Source of the DNA: Chryseobacterium capnotolerans
Lineage (GTDB): Bacteria; Bacteroidota; Bacteroidia; Flavobacteriales; Weeksellaceae
Direction of reading: 5' to 3'
DNA: 64,000 nt
Assembly: GCF_021278965.1 (NCBI RefSeq)
Contig: NZ_CP065589.1
Coordinates: 3,787,001 to 3,851,000 of the forward strand
The translations under genes were made by a program, and so were the position numbers. Of this stretch, positions 45,101 to 55,495 are shown piece after piece; position 1 is the first letter of the stretch, and every line of letters begins with the position of its first letter. The notes beneath the pieces are model-generated. The model worked only from the letters and a program-made list of their open reading frames with translations. It had not been told where the DNA came from and searched no databases.

Positions 45101-45687
45101 GTAACGGTATTTTTATAAAGCTGACCAGCTCCATACATCCCACCATGGTCAATGGTGGATTTAGTAGCATTATTTTCCCAAGTTGTTGTAGTGGTATATT
45201 TTATTACTTCTCCTGTTTCATTGGTTGCATAGTCAAATTTTACAGGTTTAGTACTCCAGTCATTACCCACCTGAATCTGCTGCTGAATCCTGTCTAATGG
45301 AGAATTCTCCAATACTTTCTCTGAATAAATTTTTTCTGAGCCATAAATATTAGGCTGGGAAGCATTAGATAACGGATTGGGAATAATACCGCCATTCAGG
45401 GTTCCTGATTGAGGCACGGGAAGATAATCTTTTACCTGTCTTCCAAACTGGTCGTATTCCATATGAACTGCTACATCTTTTCCCAGGGGAGATGCTTTTA
45501 CATTGACCACCTGTTTAGGTCTTCCCAAACCGTCAAAATACTGAACGGTTTCTGAGGTTTTTGTGGGAGTCGTTCCATTATAATCAAGATAGGTCTTGGA
45601 TTGGATATAGTTTTCTCCCTGGCTAAGCTGGCCATGTACTGAATGACTCAGCAGCAGCATGCCTATGGGAATTATAAGTTTTTTCAT
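42199..45687 (-). CDS. RHS repeat protein with DUF6443 domain and variable C-terminal domain
   Basis: 1162 residues with a signal peptide ([17 protein letters not shown]). DUF6443 begins with [20 protein letters not shown] and many RHS/YD repeats follow ([37 protein letters not shown]). The RHS-core ends near residue 920 with [20 protein letters not shown] and [13 protein letters not shown] divergent C-terminal domain of about 240 residues follows ([16 protein letters not shown] and on, ending [12 protein letters not shown]), rich in Gly, Ser and Thr. The last is the usual place for a toxin domain, but no known one is recognised. The operon partner upstream is a SpvB-like protein, and the downstream gene may encode immunity. 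Confidence 0.9.
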   Translation of the reverse strand: MKKLIIPIGMLLLSHSVHGQLSQGENYIQSKTYLDYNGTTPTKTSETVQYFDGLGRPKQVVNVKASPLGKDVAVHMEYDQFGRQVKDYLPVPQSGTLNGGIIPNPLSNASQPNIYGSEKIYSEKVLENSPLDRIQQQIQVGNDWSTKPVKFDYATNETGEVIKYTTTTTWENNATKSTIDHGGMYGAGQLYKNTVTDEDGNKTIEFKNGKGQVLLVRKVISATENADTYYVYNEYDQLAWVIPPLLSQKQTWGWDDQQNLAYEYRYDGRNRLVEKKLPGKGWEYMVYDKQDRLVLTQDANLRSQDKWLFTKYDQFSRPIYTGIVDSQPGRIQQAAAIEGHGSNSEVRSANSWSNSGMDIFYTSNQAYPTTNFKLLSVNYYDTYPVYSFNPPFPSSIQQEETLKETVSSEGKSTKGLPVMSLVKNIEDDNWTKNYSYYDTKGRVIGTHSINHLGGYTKTESKLDFAGVAQTVVTRHKRLATDTERLITEAFNYDHQNRLLVHKHQVDANPVEILTQNTYNELSQLETKKVGGADIANPLQIIDYKYNIRGWMTQINDPSNLNGDLFGYKMKYNNPEYSASTIGRFNGNIAEIDWKTSKDGIYRRYNYNYDSLNRMFHAVYSKPGSTVEITSAYNEWLQYDLNGNINRLDRYGQSDGNNPIQIDQLYYTYNGNRLASVSDASGNFSGYPIGGNPIAYDANGNMIDHLDKNISSITYNFLNLPVYVTKNNNKSPLGSISSYLYRTDGAKLKKVYSYYKRGWQGTISLARTVTDYLDGFQYVLEGVGIGCLDCPPPSPDLQFVPTSEGYYDFLKNTYIYNYVDHLGNVRMSYQKGTTGPEIIEESNYYPFGLKHEGYNASVGNSAYQYKYNGKELQETGMYDYGARMYMPDLGRWGVVDPLAEQYRRHSTYNYAVNNPIRFIDPDGRGVNDFVKREDGSIYWDKNANSQATTKTGETYLGKTLSFNFTSYIDGKSWDGPLNGIVDASGVKLTSTLTLTGRENDAGELTSLVGNFKSEPGETPVGEPRMYYPGEGGSNNVFDMKTTSTGINVNFEQHASVSRIEEVGLNAAGFKIVDVAQKLNINYNSSNGNLSVDAYTNIFPSASLTVSGNGNTSKLMQYNQPSFPGTHAAPLKGYSSTFVGSGTISTKQAVYDYSYYPSRFYKRN

Positions 45688-45691
45688 CGTC

Positions 45692-48600
45692 TTAGTTTTT
45701 GTAGTGGTAATTGAATTCTTTTAACAGTTTTCCTGTTTTGTTATGCTCTCTGATTTCTTTAAGCCTTCCCGCATCATCATAAAGGTAAATTTCTCTAATT
45801 CCTGATGGCGGGGTAATGCTTCTTACTCCGATTAATGGGTCGTAGGTGTAGGTCGTAATTTGATAACCGGGTAAATTCCTTTTAAAAGCATTAAAGGCCT
45901 CTAAAAGAAAGGTTTCATCATTATTTCTTTCAGCTGCGGCATCTGTATTAGAGGCATTCACAATATTGTCTATGAATGATTGTGAAATATTTTCCAGTTT
46001 TACATTTTCAATCTTGGCAATAGGCTGGGTTTGATTGTATCCCCAGATAATAACGGTTGACGCTCCTGCTTTGTTGGTATACTGTAAAATATTTCCTGTA
46101 GAATCATATTTATCATAGCTTACCTCTGTAGTTTCTAATGCAGGATTCTTAAGGTCATAAGACAATACTGAGGTGGGAAGTACTAAATATCCGGTTTGAG
46201 AGGTAGGAAGGCCTGTAGGGAAAATTGTTTTGCTTTTTGATACTATATTGCTAACTCCATTAGCCGTTTGTCTGGTCTCTGTTTCTAAGGGAGAAGTAAT
46301 CATATTTTTATCTATCAACAGCTGGCTTCCAGTCTGGTGAGCATACAGATAATCTGTTTTTACACTTTCACCGGATGGCAAAATATTTTCCGTACTTTTT
46401 ATATTGAAAGGTTTGTTAACATCAGTATCCCAGTAAGTATTTAATGTCTTCGTAAGAATAGATTTATTTCAAAAAACTCCTTTGTTGTAGTTTCCACATG
46501 TTCTATTTTTGCAGATTCAATCATATACATTTTGGGTTCTACCGCATAGATCTCTACTGGAACATCTAAAACAATGGCAGAGCCTTTTGCAATATCAAAA
46601 TCTGTAGAAAAAGCAGCTATATTAGGGTTATTAGTGGTAAATTCTGATAAACTGTTTTTTAAGGTATTTAGCTGATAAGTGTTTTTGATTACTTTTAAAG
46701 TATCATTGGCTGTATTCAGATAAATTTCTCTTTTCAGCCTACCCCCTTTCCATTTATTATATACATAATTGGAACTATCGAAAATTTCATATTCTCTTAT
46801 AATTTTTCCTTTTCCTGTAATTTCAACTACAGAAGGATAATTGATTAAATCAGAACTTCCATAGCTGGTATTAGCCTGGCTGGAATTGTGAAGACGATAG
46901 TATTTTTCAAAAGCATAGCCAATCTCTTTACCTTCAGAATATTCTTTTACCTGTCTTTTAATAATAGATGAAAAATTATATTTCTGGTTCATTTGAAAAT
47001 CAGGAACAAAAACTCCATTACTATAATTTCCATAGGCATACTCATAGACGTTTGAAACATTATTCGCATCAATATCTTCTATTTTACGAATACGAGGGGT
47101 ACCATATTTCCTAAGCTCATCTGCAAAGGTTGGGTATTTATACCTGATTGCTCCGCCAATCATACATGTACATTTTCCTATTTTTTGCAGATATAGTTCA
47201 AGATTTTTGCCTGGTGATACATTCCATTCTACAGTTTTTGAGCGCCATTCAGAGAACTGTTGAGGGGCATATATTGCAGTTCCCGTACATTGGGTTTCTG
47301 CTATCGTTTGATTATCACCCGGATTACTGGCATTTAAACAAGCATTACTAAATGTTACTTCAAGTTTATCAAGCTGTGCATCAATTCCCAAATTTATTAT
47401 TTGTTGCATATGTGCTGATGTAATCTGTAAGGTTTTTTTTTCATAAAAATCTTCTTCTGATGAATCTGTTTCTATTCCCCCTATTCCTAAATACCCCCAA
47501 GCATATCCTGTAGATTTTCTTGCCATATTGTATGGAAGTTCATAGTAAAAATTTTTCTTCGCTCCTGTAGGATATTTTATAGAGGTAAGAGTCCCTAAAA
47601 CAGCATACATTTCATTCGGCTCCCTATCTCTTTTAGCTACAGCATTTAGTTCTGCTAAAGGAATGTCGTAGTCATAAATCTTATTCGGGATATTAGGTAT
47701 TTCTCTGTTATGAATACTATTGATATATCCCCAGTAATCATCATTACTGCTGCTTCGTTTAGGAAGTTTATACTTCTCGTTGTATTCAAATGAATACTCT
47801 GTGCTTTGCAAATTATCACGAACACTTAGGAGTTTAAGCCTGTAATCTTCATAGGTTTTATTTGCATTATCCGTTTCAAAATAACTATAATTAAGGCTGA
47901 TATCTTTTACAATAACCCCTGCTTTATTGGTTACAATCACTCTTCGAAGCGCAACTCCCAAACCGCCGCTCAAATCCTTTCTGTATGAGGAACCATCTGC
48001 AAATGCTCCATTAGCATCATTGGAGTACAAAAAGTTGACTTCTCCATTATCAAAACTGATTTTACTGATCAAAGATTCTGAAAAGGAAGTTGAGGTTTCT
48101 GTTTTTTCATACCTGGGAAGACGAACCGGTTGTTCATACCCTCCACCTAAATTTGGGGTTACTTTAAAATTGGCAACCTGGTTGATATTTCTTTCCGTAT
48201 AACTATTAGTCTTATTATAGGAAAACAGAATAGATTTGTTGTTAATTTTAAGTTCGTCAAGGTTGTATAATGTTTTATGCGCCACTGTAGGACCTCCTAT
48301 CCCCTCAGGCATCACTAAATTTCTTGAAGACATCCAATATTCAGCACCCTGGGTATCTTTTACATAAAATTTATCACTGTTTCTTGTAATAATTACATCA
48401 TCATTGGGAATCAAGAACGTCTGGTTATTCTCTTTCATCAAAAAAGAACCTGATGCAGTAGGCAGGTTATAATCAAAAATATCTTTTTGGGTATCGTAAT
48501 TCCCATTGTATATACTTTCAAGATCAGCCCTTATCTGATTATTCATATATGATTCTGTAATAACTCCACTATACGCTCCATAGTCAGCTATATTTTTCTT

Positions 48601-48951
48601 AAAAAACGGAACATCCAGGTCATCTAAACCTACAACATTATGAGAAATTGTTCCGGGAATATTAAGTGACCAGCCTAATCCTACTGTAGTAGCCACTTCA
48701 TTTAGTTTTATTCCTCCTGTATTATAAGCCAGAGAAATCGGAATACTAATTCCGTTAACACTTATGGTATAAATGGGAATATTGATGTTGGCCTTTCCCC
48801 TGAAATAATCCATAGGTATTGCTTCCACTTTGGAAAGGCTGTAGGACTCCGCACTTGCTGGCAGAGGAACAACCTGCTTGGTTTGCTCACCACCAATAAG
48901 CTGTGCTTTACAAAGCGTTCCCACTAGTAATAATAGTATTATCTTTTTCAT
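45692..48951 (-). CDS. Large secreted SpvB/RHS-associated protein, frameshifted
   Basis: 1086 residues when joined. It has a signal peptide ([14 protein letters not shown]) and the conserved opening [19 protein letters not shown] followed by [19 protein letters not shown], typical of RHS-associated flavobacterial proteins. The first frame ends in [13 protein letters not shown]. Translation resumes as [18 protein letters not shown] in a second frame if one base is added in the T/A runs at 46463-46469. The C-terminus has RHS-like phrases ([20 protein letters not shown]). It sits between a T9SS-tailed gene and the RHS gene, with 4 bp before the latter. Confidence 0.85.
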
Positions 48952-48963
48952 GATTAATGTTTT

Positions 48964-50586
48964 TTATTTTTTAATCAGCTTTGCATTCGCTGTTTTATTA
49001 TTATCAGTTTTTATCGTTACTAAATATGCTCCCTGTATCAAAGCTTGGGTATTGATCTTGGTCACTCGGTTCTTGGTTTTTAAGCTCTGAAGCTGTCTTC
49101 CGCTCATATCATACAGCATAATATCAGCTTCCTTGAAATCAAACCCTATTTCTACATAAGCATAATCTGATACTGGGTTTGGATAGATCTTGATGTCATA
49201 TTTGGCAATCAAATCAGTCACCTGCTTGTCGCCCAGCTTTACAATCTTCCAGTTTTCTTTTCCCAGTTCTTTAGCACTCGTTCCAGCAAGGATAATTGAG
49301 CCATCGCGATTCAGCTTCAAATCTGAAAGCCGCTCTTCTTTCTGTCTGGACTCTCCTGCGACATGTTTTCTCCACTGCTCATTGCCATTTGCATCCAGAT
49401 ATAGCATCCAGAAGGTCTCATCATCTTTTTCTATTCTTCCTTCAGCCTGAGTATAGCCGCCTAACAGAATTCCTTTTGAAGACTTGTCATCTGAAGAATG
49501 AATGACGCTCATTCCCATCAGGATATCGCGGTTTTTGAAATTATAGGATTTCTGCCACTGCTCATCACCTCTTTCATTCAATGAAATCAGCCATAGGTCT
49601 GTGCCTTCTTCAATGCCGACAGTTTTATTTCCGGATCTTTCGGATCGGGATTCACCACCGATGATATAACCGTTTGAGGTTAAAGCTAAGGTTCTGATAT
49701 GATCATCTCCTTTCCCGCCAAAGTTCTTTTCCCATTCTACTTTTCCGTTTTTGTCCAGTTTGACAATCCAGTAGTCGCCTTCACCGAAGTTGCTGCTTTG
49801 TTTTGAGGTAGCAGATAGTAGGTTATAGGTACTAGTACTTCCAGTCGAAGATTTACTTTCAAGATTTCTAACCCCAGAATCCTTAACCTCGGAACTCCTG
49901 GAATATATTCCCAATAAGGCTCCGCCATCTCTTGTTGGAATCATTTTCTCTACTTCATCCAACCCTTTTCCACCTATGATCAATTGAGAGAGTTCTTTTC
50001 CATCTTTGTCGAGTCTTGTGATCCAGACATCTTTGGAACCATAGCCTTTGGAGGAGTTTTGAACATTTCCGGCAATAAAGAAGCCTAGATCTGTAGTTTG
50101 GATCACTGCTTTGGCTTCTTCATCTGAAGCGGTTCCCAGAGTTTTCTGCCATAATTCATCTCCGAATTCATTGATTCGGATCAGCCACATATCAGATCCG
50201 CCTTTGGAATCCTCTTTCTTATCCAGGCCTTTTCCTGAATATGAAGTTCCGGCTACAAGAAATCCGCCATCCTGGGTAGATACCGTGGCAGAGAGATAAT
50301 CATGATTATTTCCTGAGAAATACTTTTCCCAGGCCTGTTCTCCCTGTTGGTTAAGTTTCACCAAATGGAAATCATAACCGTTGTTCTGCTTACTTCCAGC
50401 CTCCAGCTTCCCACTTCCTGACTGTATAGAACTTCCTGTGATAAGGTATTGCTGATCGATTGTTGTGGTCACCTGACTTAGAAAATCCTGGGTAGAGGAT
50501 TGGATATCTTTTTGCCAGAGAACTTCCTGGGCAGACAGTCCCAGAATGGTGCATAGCGTACATGCACTAAAATAAAGTTTTTTCAT
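48964..50586 (-). CDS. Repetitive surface protein with T9SS type A sorting domain
   Basis: 540 residues with a signal peptide ending at LGLSAQ. The body has repeated motifs of the type DGGFLVAGTSYSGKGLD, W-x-x-K-x-x-G and DMWLIRINEFGDELWQKTLG, about eight times, as in bacterial beta-propeller-like proteins. The last about 80 residues (IKIYPNPVSDYAYVEIGF onward, ending KTANAKLIKK) form a T9SS sorting domain, so it should be exported and possibly surface-anchored. It is the first gene of the leftward operon with the SpvB-like and RHS genes. Confidence 0.88.
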   Translation of the reverse strand: MKKLYFSACTLCTILGLSAQEVLWQKDIQSSTQDFLSQVTTTIDQQYLITGSSIQSGSGKLEAGSKQNNGYDFHLVKLNQQGEQAWEKYFSGNNHDYLSATVSTQDGGFLVAGTSYSGKGLDKKEDSKGGSDMWLIRINEFGDELWQKTLGTASDEEAKAVIQTTDLGFFIAGNVQNSSKGYGSKDVWITRLDKDGKELSQLIIGGKGLDEVEKMIPTRDGGALLGIYSRSSEVKDSGVRNLESKSSTGSTSTYNLLSATSKQSSNFGEGDYWIVKLDKNGKVEWEKNFGGKGDDHIRTLALTSNGYIIGGESRSERSGNKTVGIEEGTDLWLISLNERGDEQWQKSYNFKNRDILMGMSVIHSSDDKSSKGILLGGYTQAEGRIEKDDETFWMLYLDANGNEQWRKHVAGESRQKEERLSDLKLNRDGSIILAGTSAKELGKENWKIVKLGDKQVTDLIAKYDIKIYPNPVSDYAYVEIGFDFKEADIMLYDMSGRQLQSLKTKNRVTKINTQALIQGAYLVTIKTDNNKTANAKLIKK

Positions 50587-50739
50587 TCCCGTGTTGTTTT
50601 GAGTTGAGTATTAGTCTTTTCAAATTTTTGCAAATTTAACATTTTTCACATTACACAAGTCATATTTATGTGATTTAACATGAAATATTTCCATGAATAA
50701 AGACCCTTCATTGCATTTCCATCATCCTTCATTGATCAT

Positions 50740-50777
50740 ACAAATCTACTACGGCATAGCGACAGAACTTGACGTAA
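50740..50777 (-). promoter_or_regulatory. Promoter with conserved upstream element (copy 2)
   Basis: Read leftward, the -7 box is TAGATTTG (50741-50748), preceded by CGTCAAGTTCTGTCGC. It matches 36649-36686 at 31 of 38 positions by eye, 14 kb away. It drives the T9SS/RHS operon from about 150 bp upstream of the ATG at 50586. Confidence 0.65.
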
Positions 50778-50783
50778 TAAAAC

Positions 50784-50814
50784 AAAAAAGGGCCAGCTCC
50801 GAAGAGCCAACCCT
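50784..50814 (-). terminator. Terminator of the RND efflux operon
   Basis: Read leftward, an 11-bp stem with three G-T pairs and a TTCG loop (50804-50814 with 50789-50799) is followed by TTTTTTG. It ends the efflux operon just upstream of the RHS operon promoter. Confidence 0.78.
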
Positions 50815-50854
50815 CAAAACATTAACTGTTTATTGATTGAATTATGATGTTTCT

Positions 50855-52302
50855 TTATTTCCAGCCGCCACCAAGACTCTTATAGATGTCTACAACTGTA
50901 CTCAGTTGTTTTTGTTTTGCTTCTATCAATTCCATTTTAGCATCCAAAGCATCTCTTTGATTCAGAAGAACTTCAAGATAATCTGCTCTTGAGTTTCGGA
51001 ACAACTGGTTCGCAATATCAATAGATTGATCCAGAGCTTTTGTTTCCTGAGATTTCAATTGATAATACTGGTCTATATTTTTAATCTTCGACATCAGATT
51101 GGCCACATCCAGATAAGCATTTAAAATAGTTTTATCATATTCATATAATGCCTGGATCTGTTTAGCATCCGCAGTCTGGAAGTTCGCCTTGATCGCACTT
51201 TTATTGATTAACGGCCCAGCCAATTCACCCACAAGATTATAAGCAATAGACTCTGGCATTTTTACCAAATAAGAAGGTTTGAATGCTTCTAATCCTAAAG
51301 TTGCAGAAATTTCCAATGAAGGATAGAATTCTTTTCTTGCCGCTTCAACATCTAGCTTTGAAGCCTTCAATTCCAGCTCTGCCTGCTTGATATCAGGACG
51401 ATTAGCCAGCAATTGTGACGGAATCCCGGTATACACTGTTGGTGGAATCGTTGACATAAAATTTTCCTTCGTTCTCACAATCGGTTGTGGATATCTTCCT
51501 AACAAAGCATTGATCTCATTTTCCTTTTCCGTAATCTGCTGGCGGATGGTATATTCTGAAGCTTTGGATTTTGCCAGTTCTGCTTCAAATTTTTTCACCG
51601 CCAATTCCGTTGCAGCAGCAGCTTCCTTCTGAATCTTAGAGATCTCCAAGGCTCTTTGTTGAAGCTTGATATACTGTTGTATAATATCCAACTGATTATC
51701 AAGAGCCAATAATTCATAATAATTATCTGCAACTTCCTCAATAAGATTAGACAAAACAAAGTTCTTCCCTTCCACAGTGGAAAGATAATGAGCCACTGCA
51801 GACTCTTTCTCTGTTCTCAATTTCTTCCAGATATCAATTTCCCAATTCGCCATTAATCCCCCTTCAAAATTTCCAAGAGGGTCCGGCATTTCTCTGCCAG
51901 GTTCTATTTCTGTAGTTGCATCCCCGGCTCCTTCACTCGTATATCGGCCAGCTTTTTTCAATCCTGCTCCTATTCCGGCAGAAACAGTAGGTGTTAGCTT
52001 TCCTTTTTAGCTACAACCCCGCTTTTGGCAATTTCAATCTCCTGAAGGGTAATCATAAGCTCCTGATTATTCTTTAAAGCCGTTTCAATCAGGCTTACCA
52101 GATTAGGATCAGTAAAAAACTGTCTCCAGGGAGTCGTTCCACTGTTGTTATTTGCATCCTGTGACTCTTCCTGATTGAAGTTTTGAGGAATATTTGTTTT
52201 TACCTCGTCTTTTATGACAGTCGCCATTGGCGCCTTACAACTTGCTACAACAAGTGATAAAGCAATGGCTGTGATTATATTTTTAGTCTTCAAATTTTCC
52301 AT
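50855..52302 (-). CDS. RND efflux outer-membrane lipoprotein (NodT/OprM family), frameshifted
   Basis: The product is the outer-membrane channel of a tripartite pump. The first part (from the ATG at 52302) has the lipobox ALSLVVASC and PWRQFFTDPNLVSLIETALK (the first OEP helix). It ends in AKKES because of a 1-base loss in a run (T5 on + at 52004-52008). Adding one base gives AKKGKLTPTVSAGIGAGLKK and continues for 482 residues in all, the usual length. The second frame has GGLMANWEIDIWKKL, LLANRPDIKQAELELKASKL and the second TolC-type repeat. It overlaps the RND pump gene slightly. Confidence 0.9.
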
Positions 52303-55300
52303 CGTGTTCATAAGGTTCAGTTTGTTCTGTTAAAGGATTTTCTTCTTCATATCTTGCCAATCTTGATTTTTCAGCAATCGTTCCGAAAATGTAATACAAT
52401 CCTGGAATAATCATCAGTCCGAAAACAGTTCCTATCAGCATCCCTCCCGCAGCAGCTGTTCCAATAGTACGATTACCAATAGCTCCCGGGCCTGTTGCCA
52501 CTACCAGCGGAATCAATCCGGCAATAAAAGCAAATGAGGTCATTAAGATCGGGCGGAAACGAATAGCAGCTCCTTCAATGGCAGCTTTTGCCACCGGAAT
52601 TCCTTCCTCCGCTTTTTTCTGCACTGCAAATTCCACAATCAATACAGCATTCTTACCTAAAAGTCCAATCAACATGACCATAGCTACCTGAGCATAGATA
52701 TTGTTTTCCAATCCTAATAATTTTAAACATAAAAATGCCCCAAAAATACCTGTCGGAAGAGACAGAATAACCGGTAATGGAAGAATAAAACTTTCATATT
52801 GTGCAGCAAGAATCAGGTATACAAATCCAAGACATACAAGGAAGATAAATACCGCTTCGTTTCCACGGCTCACTTCATCTTTGGAAATACCCGCCCAGTC
52901 AATTCCAAAACCTCTTGGAAGAGTCTTATCCGCAACTTCCTGAATGGCTTTAATAGCCTGTCCGCTACTGTATCCTGGTGCCGGAGTTCCACTTACTTCA
53001 GCAGAGTTGTACATATTATGTCTCGTAATCTCAGACAGTCCGTATACTTTTTCAAGGTGCATAAAATCCGAATAGGGAACCATCTGATCCTTATCATTTT
53101 TCACATACAATTTTAAAAGATCTGTCGGTAATGCACGATATTGAGGTCCTGCCTGAACAATCACCTTATAAGGCCTGTCAAAACGGATAAAACTGGTTTC
53201 ATAGTTGGAACCGATCAGCGTAGACAGGTTATCCATTGCTTTTGCAATCGTAACTCCCTTTTGTTCTGCAAGATCATTATCCACACGAAGCATATATTGA
53301 GGAAAACTCGCGGAATAGAAGGTAAATGCAGATCCCAGTTCAGGACGTTTTTTCAGTTCCTTCACAAAATCATTACTCACCTGCTCCATTTTATGGTAAT
53401 CACCGCTTCCTGCCTTATCCAACAGACGCAGCTCAAAACCTCCGGCGGCTCCATATCCTGGAATGGATGGCGGCTGGAAAAACTCAATATTAGCCCCCGG
53501 AATGTTCTTGGCTTTTTCTTCCAGCTTTTCTATAATTTCAGCAGCAGACTCCTTACGTTCATCCCAGCTTTTAAGGTTAATAAGACAGGTTCCTGAGTTG
53601 GATCCGGTTCCCTCTGTCAAGATCTCATAACCAGCCAGTGAAGAAACAGATTTTACACCGTCAACATCTTCAGATTCCCTCAAGAGTTCTCTGGCAATCT
53701 GGTTGGTTCTTTCCAAAGTAGATCCCGGAGGGGTCTGAATGATCGCATAAATCATCCCCTGATCTTCAGCAGGAATAAATCCTGAAGGAAGAGAGTTACT
53801 CAAGAAGAATGTACAGGCACAAAATGCTAATAATAACGGTAAAGTAATTCCTTTTTTAGTAACCGTTTTCTTCAGCAATCCTTCATATTTCCCAGCTCCT
53901 TTTGTAAACAGGTTATTGAATTTATCAAGGAAAATAGTAATCGGTGTTTTCTTCTTCGCTTTTCCGTGATTATTTTTTAAGATTAAAGCACATAAAGCCG
54001 GCGTCAAAGTCAAAGCCACTACCCCCGATAGAATAATGGACGATGCCATGGTAATCGAGAACTGACGGTAAAATACCCCAACCGGCCCGGACATAAACGC
54101 AATCGGAATGAATACAGATGCCATTACCAGAGTGATGGCAATAATCGCCCCACTGATCTCATGCATCGCCTCTTCTGTTGCTTTTAAAGGAGAGAGATTC
54201 TTCTCCTCCATCTTCGCATGAACCGCTTCAATAACTACGATAGCATCATCTACAACGACACCGATTGCCATTACAAGAGCAAAGAGTGAGATCATATTCA
54301 AAGTAATACCAAATGCAGACATCACCGCAAAGGTTCCCACTAACGAAACCGGTACGGCTAATGCCGGAATTAAGGTTGAACGCCAGTCTCCAAGGAAAAG
54401 AAATACCACAATTGCTACCAGTATAAAAGCTTCAAATAAAGTATGAATTACTTTTTCCATGGAAGCATCCAGGAATCTGGAAACGTCATAACTGATATCA
54501 TAATGCATTCCTTTAGGGAAAGTATTTTTTTCAAGATCAGCCATTAAGGCTTTTACATTTTTGATAACGTCACTGGCATTGGAACCGTAAGATTGTTTTA
54601 CAGTGATCGCTGCAGAAGGTTTCCCATTCAATGTGGAATAGATATCATACATCGAGCTCCCGAATTCAATATCAGCCACATCTTTTAACCTGATTGATTC
54701 GCCATCCGGCTTTGCTCTTAAAATGATATTTCCATAATCCTTTTCGTTATTAAAACGACCTGGATACTTCAATACATATTCAAATGACTGAGATCGTTTT
54801 CCTGAACTTTCTCCTGTTTTTCCAGGAGATGCTTCCAAGCTCTGTTCATTTAAAGATTCCATCACTTCATCAGCTGAAATGTTATAAGCAGTTAACCTAT
54901 CAGGTTTAAGCCAGATACGCATAGCATATTCACGGGTTCCCAGAATATCAGCAAAACCTACCCCGCTTACCCTTCTCAATTCAGACATTACATTGATATC
55001 TGCATAATTGAACAGGAATTTCTGATCGGCTTTCGGATCATCACTGTACAGGTTAATGTACATTAGCATATTGGGTTCTTCACGGGTAATTTTCACCCCT
55101 TCACGAACTACCAGAGGAGGTAATTTATTAACTACAGAGGACACACGGTTTTGAACATTTACTGCGGCAACGTTAGGATCTGTCCCAAGATCAAATACGA
55201 CCTGAATAGATGCTTCTCCGTCGTTTCCGGCATCCGAGGTCATATATTTCATACCAGGAACTCCGTTTAATCCTCTTTCCAGTGGAATAACAACGGATTT

Positions 55301-55474
55301 AATCAATAGTTCGTTGTTGGCTCCGGGATATTCTGCGGTAATATTTACTTTAGGCGGAGAAATGGAGGGAAACTGGGTCACCGGAAGTTTTACCAATGAC
55401 AGAACCCCCATAAACACAATAATCAATGAGATTACAATAGACAGAACGGGTCTGCGGATGAATTTCTTAAACAT
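52283..55474 (-). CDS. RND efflux permease (AcrB/HAE1 family)
   Basis: 1063 residues with about 12 transmembrane helices. The N-terminus is FIRRPVLSIVISLIIVFMGV. The proton-relay aspartate pair is visible in FALVMAIGVVVDDAIVVIEA (TM4). The second half has the conserved GLLGKNAVLIVEFA helix and RPILMTSFAFIAGLIPLVVA. It forms the drug/proton antiporter trimer of the pump. Substrates are unknown. It overlaps the outer-membrane component by 20 bp and lies 21 bp downstream of the adaptor gene. Confidence 0.95.
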   Translation of the reverse strand: MFKKFIRRPVLSIVISLIIVFMGVLSLVKLPVTQFPSISPPKVNITAEYPGANNELLIKSVVIPLERGLNGVPGMKYMTSDAGNDGEASIQVVFDLGTDPNVAAVNVQNRVSSVVNKLPPLVVREGVKITREEPNMLMYINLYSDDPKADQKFLFNYADINVMSELRRVSGVGFADILGTREYAMRIWLKPDRLTAYNISADEVMESLNEQSLEASPGKTGESSGKRSQSFEYVLKYPGRFNNEKDYGNIILRAKPDGESIRLKDVADIEFGSSMYDIYSTLNGKPSAAITVKQSYGSNASDVIKNVKALMADLEKNTFPKGMHYDISYDVSRFLDASMEKVIHTLFEAFILVAIVVFLFLGDWRSTLIPALAVPVSLVGTFAVMSAFGITLNMISLFALVMAIGVVVDDAIVVIEAVHAKMEEKNLSPLKATEEAMHEISGAIIAITLVMASVFIPIAFMSGPVGVFYRQFSITMASSIILSGVVALTLTPALCALILKNNHGKAKKKTPITIFLDKFNNLFTKGAGKYEGLLKKTVTKKGITLPLLLAFCACTFFLSNSLPSGFIPAEDQGMIYAIIQTPPGSTLERTNQIARELLRESEDVDGVKSVSSLAGYEILTEGTGSNSGTCLINLKSWDERKESAAEIIEKLEEKAKNIPGANIEFFQPPSIPGYGAAGGFELRLLDKAGSGDYHKMEQVSNDFVKELKKRPELGSAFTFYSASFPQYMLRVDNDLAEQKGVTIAKAMDNLSTLIGSNYETSFIRFDRPYKVIVQAGPQYRALPTDLLKLYVKNDKDQMVPYSDFMHLEKVYGLSEITRHNMYNSAEVSGTPAPGYSSGQAIKAIQEVADKTLPRGFGIDWAGISKDEVSRGNEAVFIFLVCLGFVYLILAAQYESFILPLPVILSLPTGIFGAFLCLKLLGLENNIYAQVAMVMLIGLLGKNAVLIVEFAVQKKAEEGIPVAKAAIEGAAIRFRPILMTSFAFIAGLIPLVVATGPGAIGNRTIGTAAAGGMLIGTVFGLMIIPGLYYIFGTIAEKSRLARYEEENPLTEQTEPYEHDGKFED

Positions 55475-55495
55475 ACTTCTTCATTTTAGAGACCA

